A model generated the notes under the pieces. The model worked only from the letters and a program-made list of their open reading frames with translations, searched no databases and was not told the DNA's origin. DNA of 64,000 nucleotides from Calliopum simillimum (lineage: Eukaryota > Arthropoda > Insecta > Diptera > Lauxaniidae): assembly GCA_951812925.1 (NCBI GenBank), contig OX638369.1:25573329-25637328 (forward strand). Direction: 5' to 3'. Made by a program: the position numbers and the translations under genes. The first letter of the stretch is position 1. Each line of letters starts with the position of its first letter. Shown one piece after another: positions 33,968 through 48,900 of this stretch.

Positions 33968-36900
33968 CTGAAAGTAAGTAACACATTGTTTTAATAATGG
34001 TTATTGTCTCAATATTAAGGCCAAAGCATACTAACCTCATATATTGGCAAGCAAATTGATTCAACAAAATTAACCTGCATCATTGGTAACTCATCTTCTT
34101 TCTCACGATTCATGATATCCTGTATAATTAAAAAAGTAATTTTTTTCTGTAAAGAATTGTTCAAATATGGATAAATTTTCAAAGGAAACTTACAATTGGC
34201 GTTATATTCAGCTCTTCCTTTTCCATATCACCCTGCTCGAAAAACTCAGAACTCACTAGATCGGCTACACGCTTTTCAATATCCCACGGCTTTGTTATCG
34301 CCGATAAATCACAGACAGTCATGCTCATGGCACGCAATAGAGCACGCGGTTCTTCAGCAACCCAATAGCTCATAGGTTTTTCCTGCACACATTGCAAGAA
34401 TGGTCCACGTTTTCTGCAATTGATTTCAATTAAAATTTGCTTCTTGAAAAATACACTGTTAAAAAACTCACTTAAAATAGACAGCTAAATCAGTCGATAG
34501 TATCGCATCTTCTAGAACACGTATTACACGGCAATAATCTTCTGATGTTAAATTCGCCAATATTTGATTTCCAGGACTATTTAAGATCATTAGACATTGA
34601 TCAAAATGATGATGCTCCATTGTTGAGGTGGAGTATAACTGCGCCAAAGGTGATGAGGCTCTAAGGTGGTAAAGAAAAGTAATTATATTTAGAGATTTTG
34701 TTATGTGATATGAATTTTTGCAAAACTTACTTAATTTGGAAAGAGTTGTTGGTCCCCCGATGATCCAAGTCATGGCATAAGCAAGCAATAATTAAAGCAA
34801 GGCACTCAATTTCACCAAAAATTTTCCACCATTGTGTTGTCTAAGTTAAAAAAAAATAATAATTAAAATTAAGTTGTTCATAATGCTGATATTTTAAAGC
34901 AGCCATTATTTAAATTTGAAATTTTTATTAGTTACTCAAACGTTTATAATTTAAAAGAGCTCGCTTGAATCTAAATGCTATCGAAGCAAAGTTATAACAA
35001 AATCAAACTGCACCAAATGACGTATGTGTAACATTTATCATAAGAATAAAATAAACTTTAAAAAATTTAGAAAAAATAAATAAAATTTAAAGTTTTAAGC
35101 AAAAAAGGAAGAAGAAAATTACAAAATTTTGTTCACATCTCTGCTATTGTACAGCAGCCAATTTTTCAAATTCAAAATTTTTATTAATAAATGTTTATAA
35201 ATTTAAATAACTCGCTTGAATCTAAATGCTATCGAAGCAGAGTTATAACAAAATAAAATTACACCACATGACGTATGTGTAACATTTTGATTTTTAAAAA
35301 TAAACATTTTAAGCAGCTTTAACTGTTCTTATCATATTCCTTTCCAATTCAATACATACCGTTAAAATAGCAAACATCATCTGTGCCACATTGAATGCAT
35401 GTCGCCAATTGTGGTAGGTGACATTGCGATAATTCTTCTTAACACTTAACAGCCAACGGCACAACACTTCGTAGTCAATATGAAAACGTTCTACAAAATC
35501 CAAGTCAAGAAACATGCGCAGGCAAGCCTGAGGATAGAAAAAGAAGGAAAAAGTAATATAAAGTTTGCATAAAAGTTAGCACATGAGTTTTGTCACGAAA
35601 GTTTATAAAGAATGTTGCTGCTCATAGATATGTACATATGTATATTGAGTTGCTTTTTTTTTATTTTTTTTTTTTATTTTAGCTATAATTACCTTTAATG
35701 TGTCATCGTCTTCAAAGTGTATATCATCGAATTTGAAATCATGCAACCGGAAATGTGCTGCAGATGGGACACGCAAACGCTGCAAAGAAATAGATCATTA
35801 TTCAATGTGTTCTAAAATTCTCGAAATTTTTTTTTTTTTTCAAATTTTGAACTAGAAATAAACGAAAAGGTTCTTAAGTAATCAGCGGCCATTCATTAAA
35901 TCGAGCTTTTATTTATCTTCGAAGTTGTTTGTACCAAATTTACTTAGATGTGTGAGGGATAAGTTATGTCGCAATTAAGTTATGTGTTTTAAATGTAGTT
36001 GGAAATCATAAATATTTGCATTTTATTACATTAACATGGCGTATGATTTACCTTGAATTGTCATTAAATTAACTAAAATTAAATTTTTTTTTAGAAAATT
36101 ACACCTCAAACACGATGCTTTTTTCTCAAATAAGAACTTCGCTGTTTTACTTCTGGATATGTTTACTGCTACAAATTATAGTTTCACTTATGGCCGCAAA
36201 AAACGAAGATAGTTACAGGGCAAAAATAATGGTATTTGCATCAAACTTAGTTAGATATGTGAGTGATAGGTCTGTATGTTCCTTATAGACTCCCAAACGG
36301 CTGGAACGATCACCGTAAAAATTTAAATATATATTTTTTCGAGTACGTCGCGTTTTTCTGTGTCATTAGTTTTTTTCGGATACGGTGCGATTTATGGATG
36401 TCGGAACAAAATATTTTTAAAAAATTAAAAATTTTTTCGCTTTTTTCGTGTTTTCTACGCGTTTCATGACTTTTTACTACATTTGATTGGAAAACATTTT
36501 TTTCACCCAAGGGTTCCCCCTGGATGTCGGACCCAAAAATTTTTAAAAAATTAATACTTTTTTTTCCCCTTTTTTCGTGTTTTCTACGTGTTTCATGACT
36601 TTTTACGACATTTTAGTGGAAAACATTTTTTCACCCTAGGGTCCCCCGGATGTCGGAACCAAATATTTTAATTTAATTTTAAAAATTTTTTTCGCTTTTA
36701 TCGTGTTTTCTACGCGTTTCATGACTTTTTACGACATTTGAGTGGAAACAATTTTTTCACCCAAGGGTTCCCCCTGGATGTCGGACCCAAAAATTTTAAA
36801 AAAATTAATAATTTTTTTTCCCCTTTTTTCATGTTTTCTTTGCGTTTCACGACTTTTTACGACATTTTAGTGGAAAACATTTTTTTCACCCAAGGGTTCC

Positions 36901-39900
36901 CCCTTGGTTGTCGGACCCAAAAATTTTTAAAAAATAAAAAATTTTTTTCGTTTTTTTTTTTTTTCTTTTACATTTAACTAGCTTTTTAGAAGTTCAGGTA
37001 GCGACACCTCAAACACTATAAATTATTTTAAGGCAATAACTTTGCACAGACACTGTTGGGGGTATTTTCAAAGAAAAACTACTTATGTATTTAAGAAGCT
37101 AAGCCACTCCAAAATATTTATTTAATACAAAAATCGCATTTAATTGGTTTTTGTGACATACAATATTAAACCACAGCTTGTCAAGTTCTAAATTTAAAAT
37201 ATGTAACAACAAAGTGCCACAAAACTTTTCAACCACAACTCTATAGAAAAAAAACTCTCTGTCATTTTAAGCTTAACGTATTGGGCCAGTAAAATGCAAT
37301 AAACTTTATGTCCCAAATGAGTTTTTAGCCAACAAATAGAGACATGTATTTTTGATTGTGGTTCATGTAGTTAATGTGGTTTTTATTACAACTCCCTGGT
37401 ACTACAAGATAATTGATTAACAACATCAACAAAAATAACAACAATAATAATAAAATAAAAAAAACAAAAGCCAACAAAAGATTGGGTCAAAAGTAAAAGG
37501 TGAAAGGCTAAAAAAACAAATGGATGACATGATGGCATACAACAGAAAGTTGTCCCTTAATGCGCTGTTAATTCTAATGATGGGTAATAAATTTAAAGTC
37601 TTTTTTTTTTTGTTTTGTTTTCTTGATTTGGTTTTGTGCTTTTTTTTCTTTTTGTTTTTGTTTTTTTCTTTATATTTGTTGACAAGCAACAGCAGCTGCT
37701 GGTGTTTAATTTCTCTTGGTGTTGAAAGTCAACAGAAGTTTTGAAATGTTGCAGCTGCAGATGGTTTAAGCATATTCAAGTGACGACGGTTTCATCAACA
37801 ACTGATACCTTAATTTTATGCTCAAGGACAAGAAATTTTCACACTTTTAAGCAAAAGCATCCCATCGTAATTAAAATCATTTGATGAATGGGCTGAAATT
37901 TGTTGAAATTAGAGTAGATTTTGGTGTGATTATTATGATTTATAGCTTTATATTAGACAACGCCTTATGGCGATTAATGTCCCCTTTAATGTATGTATAT
38001 CTATTTTAAGAAGCTTCTGTGACAATTAATTATCTTGTTGACAAACAAGTCAGGGAATTAAAAAAGGTTTTAGAGAGTTATGGTTTCTATTAAGATACTA
38101 AGGGCCGTTTTCACAATCTCCAGTTAAAATTTAACTTCCAGATAAATAAAAATTTTGTATGAAATTTAATGTCAAAGTGCCAGTTAAAGTTACAATTAAG
38201 GCTTAACTGAACATTGTGAAATCGGCCCTTAGAGTAGATTCGATAACAAACACCATACTTAGGAAGAGCGGTTGCTACCATAGAAAGATGGCAAAAATTG
38301 TGATTGATGTGACTTAGAAGCAATATGCACTAATAGTTTTCTAGATTAAAGTATATGCTAAAATAATATTGATTTTGATAGCTGGCCGCAGATTTTTTCA
38401 AATTCAGCAAAATATTAAAGTGTAAACAGTGTTATGGTGGCGTATGAGTACCTTGTTATTTATTTTAAAATATCTCAAATATTGCCGTAGGTTTCTTGAG
38501 CTTTAATAAAATATTTTTAGTTTGATGCAGCTTAGGAGTCATTTGTGACACTGGTTCTCTTCATAAAAAGTTACTCTCAAATAAAAATAAGTTTAATTTA
38601 TGGCCGCCGAAAACAAAATTATTTTTGAAACTTTCTAAAAATTTTTTAATTTTTTTTGATTAAAACTAAGACTATTTTGAATTTTTTTTATTTTATCTCG
38701 AAGAGTTCAAAGTGTTTTGTTTTGTTCGTGCTTAAATTTTATCTTAAATTTAAATAAACCCACCCTCAGTCGATGTGCCTCATCGATGGTCGCTGATGCA
38801 TGATAACTCAATACTTCTAGTGTGACACTCTGTTTAGCCATTGCAACGATTGCTTTCTCATACATGTGTGTATTATGTATACCCATGCCGCAAAATATCG
38901 CAAAAGCTTCAACAAAGTTTTCATCATTTCTAGTGAAATTCTAAATATAAAAGCAAACATACATATAAAATTAGTGGAAATGAATGGTTGATTAAACAGC
39001 AGACTACTTAGTACATAAAGGAACATCAACTTACCAAATCATCAAACTTGTTAATCAATTGAATAACGCCAATTATTTGACCTAAAGAATTTTTAATAGC
39101 CATGCAAAGTATGGATTTATGCTTAAAGCAGGAACTTTCATCAACGCTTGGATCGAAGCGATCATCTTCATAAGCATTTGGTATGTTAACAGTCTAAAAA
39201 GGAGAAATAGAAATATATAATAATATTTATATTTAAACTCTAGAATGTTTCTATGTAGTTCGTTGATTTTGTTACTCACTTCACCCGTTGTTGCCACATG
39301 CCCCGTAATGCCCACATTAATGGGAAAACGTGACTCAAAGGGACTTGTACGCGTTGTTGTATCCTCTTCACTCAAATCGTTGGCCTCAAAATCAAAAACA
39401 CGTGAGAAACTTCCTTTGGATGCTTCGTGCACGAGCAATATTTGCACTCTTTGGCATTGTATTAGACTCTGCATATGGGTTAGGATACGAAATACCATGT
39501 GCTCAATGGTGCTTTGTTCTTCAAAAATCATGCGTGCCAAATCGAGCAACACTTGATTGCGCTTAATTTCTAGCTGAGATTTTTCATACAATTGTGCATT
39601 TCGCAGTCCAATGCCGCAAAATTGCAAATAGGAAGCAAATACCTAAAAAAAAAACAATGATGAAATAATATTATTTAATTAGTTTGAAAAAAAAGAAAAA
39701 AAAATTATTAAAAAATTCAAAAAGCGCCGAAAAGTATGTAATAAAATATTTAAATGCACTTCAGAAATTAATTGACATTTGTTCATGTGGAGCCTTTATT
39801 TTAGATTAAAAGCTATTAGAATGTGAACACTTAGAGTGGAATCAAGTTTTGATTACTAATTAGAATTTCAATAGCGGATTTAAGTTGAAACTGTTGTGAA

Positions 39901-42900
39901 TGCATCAAAAATGTGATTTTTTTTTATGCTTATTTTGACGTATGAGTAACCTCTAATTATTAACAAAAATATCTAAAAAATATCGTAGTTAACTTCAAAC
40001 TTTCACTTATATTTCCAGTTCGATGAACTTTAGACTGCACACGCAAATTTATTTCATTTAACTAAATGCCGCTCTATAATAATATTAAATTCGACACAAG
40101 GCCGCTAATTGGTACAACTATTATTCATAATACAAAATTAAGTATTGCCTATTTATACACGTTTTCATACAAAAAAAATGTATTACGCCATTTAACTTCT
40201 TGCAAATTTTAAATATTTGTCTAAAATTACAGAACAATAAAAATCAATAAAAAAGCAAATGCAAATAATCCATTAAAGATTTAAACAAAATTTCAATATG
40301 CGCCCTAAAAGTATGCAATATTTCGTTTATTTTTAGCTTAATGTCAATCTTATTGCTTTAAATTCGACTTAAAAACAATTTATGTAAGTAAGTAACAATA
40401 ATATGTATATTTCAGTACATTTATATGTACATACATATGTTATACACATGAGTATGCTTAAAATAAATAAATACATGTCAAGGACGTTGTAGAAAATTGG
40501 AAAATTGATTGTTTCTGCCTGCTTTTTTTTAAAAAAAAAGTACTAAAACAATACTTTTGCAAATCTTTTTACATACATTTTTTTCCCTCAAATTGCAATA
40601 AATGCTATCAATGCAAAATAAACAAAAGATGGTTGAGCAATGAAAAGTAGCATGAGTACTTGTCGTTTTAAAACTTATATCCTTTTTGATCCTAAGGCAA
40701 AAGAAACGTGGGGAAATAGAAACAAGAAGCCAAAAAGCAATAGACAAATAATTTTGTACAAATTTTTTCTTTTTTTTAAAGAGTTGAAGGAAAAAATCTA
40801 AACAAAACTTTGCGCAAAACTTCAATAACAGTGTAAAAGTTGTTGAAGGAAATTGAAAACCGAAAGGATACACAACTTTACTTTAAGTAAGAGTACTCCT
40901 GGCAGAAGTTATTGTAGAATACGAGCATTAAAAAAAAGCCAGTTAAAAGGGCGAAAAATCGTAATAGTAGAATGCCATAGCTGCTCAAATTCCAAAGTGC
41001 GCTTTGTAGCATAATGGGCGTCCGTCGGGGTGATTGGTCGCCTACCTATCCCGCCGCCAAGATAGGTCAAAGTTCATGTGCACAATTTAACGAAATGCTA
41101 AATACAAAATGCAATTATTTGGAATTAATACATTTTAAAAAGGCAGCAACAAAAAGGTATTGATGCATGAAATGCCATTAAATTGTTTTACATGAGTATA
41201 AGTAAAAAGATTAAATCTCCAATTCAAATGTTAAATGCCTAAAAGTAGGGTAGGTATAAATTTCTTTTGTTTTCATTTTAATTGGTTTTATATGAAATGA
41301 ATTTAAAGAAAATACCTCAGCACATTCAAGTGATTGCCTAAGGGAAATGGTTGCCAAATCTTTCAAAAAAATTAACCCTTACGTCCTTCGATGCTCACGT
41401 ACGCTTAGCAAATTATGATAATTAAAGAAATGATACACAATTTTTTAACGCAAATGAGAAGCAATTCAGAATTTTTGTAAATTTTTTTCAAAATAATGCT
41501 AATTTTGTGATTGTTTATTATGGTTATGATTTGTTTATAAAAAATTTTGCCAATATGTCAAAGAAACTTCTAAAAATATAAGTAAAAAACAAACTTTTAT
41601 GTTTGAGTTTTATTTTAAAAAGTTTTTCATAAAAGTTTTTTGTTTATTTTGGACAAGAAATTACATATTTGCAAATAAAACCCAGCAAACATGCCAAAAA
41701 ACTTCTTAAAATATGGTTGAAAAAAACTTTTATGTTTGAGCTTTATTTTACAAAGTTTTTTATAAAAGTTTTTGGTTTATTTTAGACAATAGATTTTTTG
41801 CATACAGAAAAACTACCACATATGCAAAAAAAAAAAACTTTTAAAAGTATGAGCAATGAGAAACTTATCTTTGACTTTTATTTTAAAAAGTTTTTTATAA
41901 AAGTTTTCGGCTTATTCTAGATTTGTGTATAGAAAAACCAGCAAACATGTTAAAGATATTTTAAAAAATATGAGCAATAAAAAACTTTTATTTTTGAGTT
42001 TTATTTTTAAAAATTTTTTATTTATTTTAGATAAAAGCTTATTTTTATAGAGAAAACCCAGCAAAAATGTCAAAGAGACTTTCAAAAATATAAGTAAAAA
42101 GAAACTTTTATCTTTGAGTTTTATTTTTAAAAATTTTTATAAAAGTTTTTCGTTTATTTTAGACAAGAGAATATTCATAACTAGAAAAACTAGAAAATAT
42201 GTCAAAAAACTTTCAAAAGTATGGGCAATAAAAAAACTTTTGTGTTTGAGTTTTATTTTGAAAGTTTTTTATAAAAGTTTTTTGTTTATTTTAGACAAGA
42301 CATTATTTGCATACAGAAAAACCAGCAAATATGCCAAAAAAAAAAAAACTTTTGAAAGTATGAGCAATAAAATAACTTCTTTTTTGAGTTTTATTTTTAA
42401 AAGTTTTTTATTTATTTTAGACAAGAAGTTATTTGCATATAGAAAAACCAGCAAAAATTTTACAAAAACTTTAAAAAAACTTAAATCAATAAAAAATGTT
42501 TATTGATTTATTTTATTTCATTCAAAATCGGCTTTCAATTTTTATTTTCGACATTTAAAAAATAAAAGTCAAAGGAAAACTTTCATTTGTGATTTTTAAA
42601 AATAAAAATTAAAATAAAAGTTTCTTTGATTTTTTATCCTAAAAATCATAAATAAAAGTTTGCTTTCGACTTTTATTTCTTAAAAGTCGCAAATTAATGT
42701 TTTTCATAAATCTGCTTAGAATGCGTGCTTTTGGAGAATATACTTTTAAGGTATTTAAGTGTGCGTAATCTTGCACACTCCAAGAATTCGTATTATAAGG
42801 TTTCGTAATTTATGAATTTCTTCATTTGGATTGGAATATTTTGGCTGTTTGCTCTTAGAGTACGTACATCATTTTGTCATTTTCGGTATGCAGTTTTTTA

Positions 42901-45900
42901 TTTAGTTTTACGCATTAATTGAACAAGAATATCCCTTAAAGTGGCATTCATGAATTTCATTGAAAAAATTTTAAACGTTTATGAATCAAACATGATATCA
43001 TATACAAAAGTCCTAACAAACAAGCATAATCCAATAAATAATTAAAACTACTAACCTTTTCATCTATTTCCGAGAAACATTCACCATTTAATTTATTTAT
43101 TACTTGCGCCACACCGATGACATCACCTGATGAGTCCTTGATTGGCATGCAGAGTAAAGCTTTGGTACGATAGCCAGTCAGTGAATCAATTTCACAATTA
43201 AAGCGATTATCCTGAAAATAGTGAGATAGAAAATTCATAAAATTTTTTGTAAAAAATGGCATAATAAATCATTTAAAGGATTAAATACACATTTTAATAC
43301 TTAATTATTCAAATCGATTTCATAGAAACATTTTTTTACAGCTTTTAAATTTAAATTCATTGCAATAAACTTTTTTTGGTTAAAACCATGTTTACTAACT
43401 GTGCTAATTTTTAATTTCGTATTCATTAAAATTTCATTTTACCTTAAGCGGATTTTGCAAACTACAACACATATAAGTATGTTGTTACTACTACAATCAT
43501 TTCAAAATATTCAAGCATATACACACACTACAGCAATTCACTCGTTTTAGTAGGTAAATGACCAAACTACTTAATTCATGTTGTAGTTTCTCAGAGAAGT
43601 CGACACTTTGAGATGAACATTCAATTTGCTTCTAGTGAATTTGTAAATTTGTAGATTTGTATGTTTAACAGAATGCTCTTTACTTGAATATTTTAAGGCG
43701 ATTTTGTGAATTTTCTAACCGCATCAACAGCATTCTGAGAAAACACTTTAAGCTAAGTAATGCTCTCTTAGTTTTTGAAAGCCGAAAACAAGAAATTAAT
43801 TAGCATCATATTGATATTCAAGTGCAAAAGTAATCTTTTTGATTTAAAATTAGTGAAGCAAAAAAATTTACAAAAAATTTAGAATATTGAAATATCATCA
43901 ATTTATATATAAAAGATGTAAAATGTTGCCAAGTATGTTTAAACTATAGACTTTGCTTTCAGTTCGATTTTGCTTGTATTTGAGAATCATAGTGAAAATT
44001 GTGTAAAGCAATGAAAAAAGCACATTTTGAAGAAAAACTCATACTGATAAAAGACAAATGAGTTTAACTCATATCGACCCGGTACCCGATCCCGTTGAAA
44101 TTTTTTTGTGAATTTTAGAACACAGGCTGATTTGGGCCTAATCAAGAAAAATCTGTTGGAATTTTTTGATATCTCAAACGTTTTTCGAGTTACGATTTGG
44201 GGTAGTTTTCTACACCTTGGGCCAATACATATAAAGCACTCCATGCCAAGTGTACCAGCTCAAAACTTTTTTTTCTCCGATTTCGCTCAAATTTAGCAAT
44301 ATGGTAGATCCGGTGTGCAAGAACAACAATCCGGGAAGATTTGGTCATAGTAACATTTGTTGTTAAAATACAGGATGCTGAAGTTGGCGTTTTTAGTCAT
44401 TTTCATGAAAAGGGTGTTTTTTCAAAAATTTATACAATAGCTTACACTAAAGTTTGTAAATTGATAAATGTAAGTTATTGGTCCTATTCATTTTGAAATG
44501 TTCTTTTTATAAAAAAATATTTCTTGGTGAAAAATTTTATTTCACCAACATTTTTTACACTTAAAAAAACTTCTGAATTTTTTTTAAAGAAAGCCCCTTC
44601 GATTTTTTTTAAAAGTACTTCAAATTAAAGCATAATTTATAAGCTTTTGAACGCCCGCGGAACGCAAAAATCTTTTTTTACTCAAGAGGAAAGCATCTTA
44701 CGAAAAAAGTGTACAAGGCATAAAATGTTTAATATCATTTGAATCAATAGAATTTTGAGCTGGTACACTTGGCATGGAGTGCTTCATATACTCAATTCGG
44801 AACAAAACTGGATTTTGTAAAGTTTTTGGAAGTTTATTTGAAAAAATTATAAAGTTTCATGATTTGTCCTTTTAAATGTTGTTCTATGTTCAATGGAACT
44901 TACTCACCTACTAACTATTTAGTTCAATTAGCACACATTCATATTCCAGTGACCAGTGACCATGCGCCCAAGTGACCACATTGGATCATTAGTATAAAAA
45001 GTCCTTATTTAAAAAAAAAAAAATTCTGGTTTTAGAAAGAAGAAACTATACTAAACCGATATATTGTTTCGAACACTATATTATTTTCTATTCATCTCAT
45101 TTGGTATCATTGGAATCGATTCGATTTTTGAGCCATAATAACTTTCTATGCGGAAGTTGTCTATTTTTGGTATTTGTCTTAAAATACCAAAATAAAGCGA
45201 TTCCAAATAAAATAGTGAAGAATCTAATTCTTCAGAAAGAGCAGCTTTGCATGGAATGCCTCATGTATAAATGAGTTATAACAAGCCATAAAATATTCGC
45301 TTCCTATATTTTAAGCTTGAGCGCCTTTCTAACTTATTGCTGTTTTCATGAGTTTTTTTTTTTATTGCCCACCATAAGGCCAAATGCAGGAGCATTTTTT
45401 TAGGTTGAAAAAATTACAAAACTAAAACGTATTTTTTCCACCATTTTTCCTCCACCACCTTGTGTATTTATAAATTTTCTTCAAGTTTCTATACCATGCT
45501 TTCTAAATTCATAGCTTTCAAAAATTCAGTGCACAATCAGAAACAATGAAACGAAAAAACGAAATATCTAATTTGTATCATTTATCATTTGAACATACTA
45601 TACATATAAACATATACACATGTAAGTATATGTCTATGCGTGCGTACTGCTGACTGTGCCTAATTTATCAACTGTATGCTGTTTAAAAATTCATTTCATA
45701 ATGCCTGATGCCTATATTGAAAACTGAACAAAAAAAAGTCAGACAGTTTCAATTTCTTAATGTGCGTGTATGTGTGTGTGTGGTAAGTAGAATATTTTTC
45801 CAAGATTAATTACTTAATATGTGTGAAGAGTACGTATAAATTCAAGGACATTTGGTATCGCAAAATTTCATGCGCGCAATACGATGAAATGCGTAAGGAA

Positions 45901-48900
45901 AAAACGAAAACTTTCAACCTCAAAATGAGAGATATATTTCTAAAACAAATGTCATAAATCTTTTACAGACAGAGCATTAAAAAAGAGTATTGGAGTTAAG
46001 TCGGAGAAAGTAAAAAAGGAAAAACCACAAAACAAAAAGTAAAATCCTCACACCAGTACAACTGGAAATTGTTTCATTCTTTTTACTCTTGCTATATTGA
46101 TGTATTGTATCCTTGCTGTTGCCTTTTGTTATTGTGAAAATTCGGTATAGGGGAGATGTGTGTACCTTGGTCCGCTTTTCAGTTTATCCAATGTGCTGGA
46201 TTTTCCAAAAAAGTTTCTTTAGTTTTATGATTAAGTTATATTTCTACAATGTCTGTAGCATCAAATGACGTGACAATAATATTTCCATGTCTAACCATTG
46301 AGTAGAAATATTACTTTTTCCGTTGCAATCTCAAACGGTCCAAGGTACACCAAGCAAGTGTACCTTGGACTATTAAAAATAAAAGAGAATACATTGTATT
46401 TAGGTAATAAATTATGAAAGAACCATTTATTATGTAATCAAAAGTAAAATTCTTTTCCATAAAAAAAAAAAATTAATCATAAACAAAAATTATAACACAA
46501 AAAAGTGCATTTAGTAAAAAACAATTAATTTAATAAAAATGGTTGCAAATGAATATATTAATCATGTAAATAAGAATATTAATATTATATTGAGAGGCAA
46601 TTATGGCTTCCTGGTTACCCGTCGAAAAAAGCTCGCTGGTCAATAAGCATAGGTCCAAGGTACACACAGACAGCATGTTTTAATAACTGTCAACACCCAT
46701 AACATCTATTAATGAAAATACATCTTAAACACACTAAAAGTTTAAAACAATAACTAAACTTCCTTCCTGAAGTTGTAAAACTGAAATATTTCAAGTAAGT
46801 TTCACACAAAACGTTTCTTAGTTTACTCCAAAAACTAATTTTTACACACCAAAAACACTTTTTCCGTCACTTTTTATACACGCATACACCTTGACGGTCT
46901 GAAGTCTACTAATATGAGTCACCGGTATGAGTGGAAAATTCCATAGAAGAACATTATCGTACACGTGCAACTGTTGAGTGGCAACTGACACTTGAACCGA
47001 GGTACACTCGGACCAAGGTACACACATCTCCCCTACACTTGATTTTTGTTTTCGATTTTTATTCTTTTTTTTTGGTTTTGAAACATAAAAAAAAAATTAC
47101 TACAAGTTGCCGTGATTTATAGTCGACTCTTCAGATAAGCTGGGTTAGTGTAAATGGCTCATTTCGTTTGGCTTATGAGGCAGCAGGGTCAAGTTTATTA
47201 TGAATGTTTAGAAGGAAAAAAATGCTTATATATAAATAGGCTTTTATTTTAACAAGCGTAGATTTTATTCTTTACATTTTATTGAGCTTTAGAACACAAA
47301 TTCTTAAATGTTCACTGAAATTGAAATGAATTTCAATTAAGTTAACATTTGTTTCAAGTTCACAAAATGGCTTCAATGAAATTTACTTTGCTTTAAAATA
47401 CAGCCATGCTTTCTGGGAGATGTAGGCATGAGAAAGACAATATATTACTGATATTTCTATAGAACCTGAAAACAATCTTCTAGAAGTTCGCGATAGGAAG
47501 ACCTAATATTGTCTATTGCTACTTGAAACGAACTCCAGTAACTCACATGAAGAGTTCTTCTTAATTTAGTATTGTTTTAAGTACATTTTCTCAATAAAAT
47601 GGGCATAAAAAATCTGCCAGACCGATCTAAAATGTTTTTTTCAGATTTGAAAGTCTTGCTATTCTCTAAATCGTTTGAAATTTTTTTCTTCAAGTTCTGA
47701 CGGCTAAAATTTTTATTTTATTTATTGAAATATTTATTTTTGCGCAGATGTATATGGGTAATTCTATTCTAACGCGTCAAATTCAAATTTCGAAATGAAA
47801 AAAAATAAAGTTATTAATACTCGAAGTTTTACATACGTTTTCTTATTGTTGTACCTCATAAAGTAATATTTTAAAGTGGGCAAGCTGTCCATACATTTTT
47901 GGCAGATATTCATATAAAAATGTCAGGGGAGTTACTTTGACAGGGGAGGTTACTATGGCGTTTGAGTGCGATTTCCAGGTAGTAAACAATCTTTATTATT
48001 AATATACAAGGATATTATAGTAGCCCTATATTACTTACAACTCAAACGTATGTTATTTATTTGAATATTGGTTTTCATCTTGTTGGTACAACTAAATGTT
48101 TGTCGCCAGGGGAGTTACTTAAGAAAAGGTACGTTTTCTTTCCTGATAAAAATGATGTTTAAACGTAAAAAACATGTATTGGGTTGTGAATATATCAATG
48201 TTTTATTGAAGTTAGCATACAATAAAAGAAATTAGGTATGATAGGAAATTTTTATATCCTAATAAAATCGAGATATAGGCCTTCATAATTTGATTGCTTT
48301 TTGTATTGAAAAAAAGTACCAACTTTTGAGTAGCTACATAAAGTTAATAACATTTTTTTTTTTTAATTTTTTTCTGAAATGTGTTCAGGCATACTGAAAG
48401 GTAAATTTTGGTCATTTATAAGTGCAAATTCTATTTATATTTTGTCTTATATACGTTAAGTTAGTAAAATTGTTTATGATTACAGCCAGGGGAGTTACTT
48501 TTTTACTCATATTTTTGGTTTTCCACGAGAGCTATGTAAAATAAGCGATATACTAAGTGGTGGATCTTATAAAGGCTATTTAAATGTATATAAAAAAAAT
48601 TTTGCTATAATTTTAGAACCTCATATTGGTGTTTTAGTGGACGATTACATGATTTGACGCGTTAGAATAGAATTACCCATATAGTGATTTTGAATGTGTC
48701 ATTTTATCTGAAAACTGAGACGTGATGGAAAAAGTTTGTTAATGCAGTCCTTTAATGTCAATAGCAACGAATAATAATTACATGGTCAGAATTCAGATAT
48801 TTTTTAACATTTAACAGTGTATTTAATAATGGAAACAAATATTTACTTATGTATACAGGGTGGTTGGGGTTCAGTAGAACACCGGAAAATGTAAGGTTCC

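Noticed and set aside
42114..42506. 130-residue plus-strand ORF
   Set aside because: It is the ~125-bp tandem repeat read in frame; it repeats the same peptide phrases and has no other support.
46842..47122. Short ORFs on both strands near 46.9-47.1 kb
   Set aside because: They read through the terminal inverted repeat of the 46150-47033 element and carry no recognisable protein motif.
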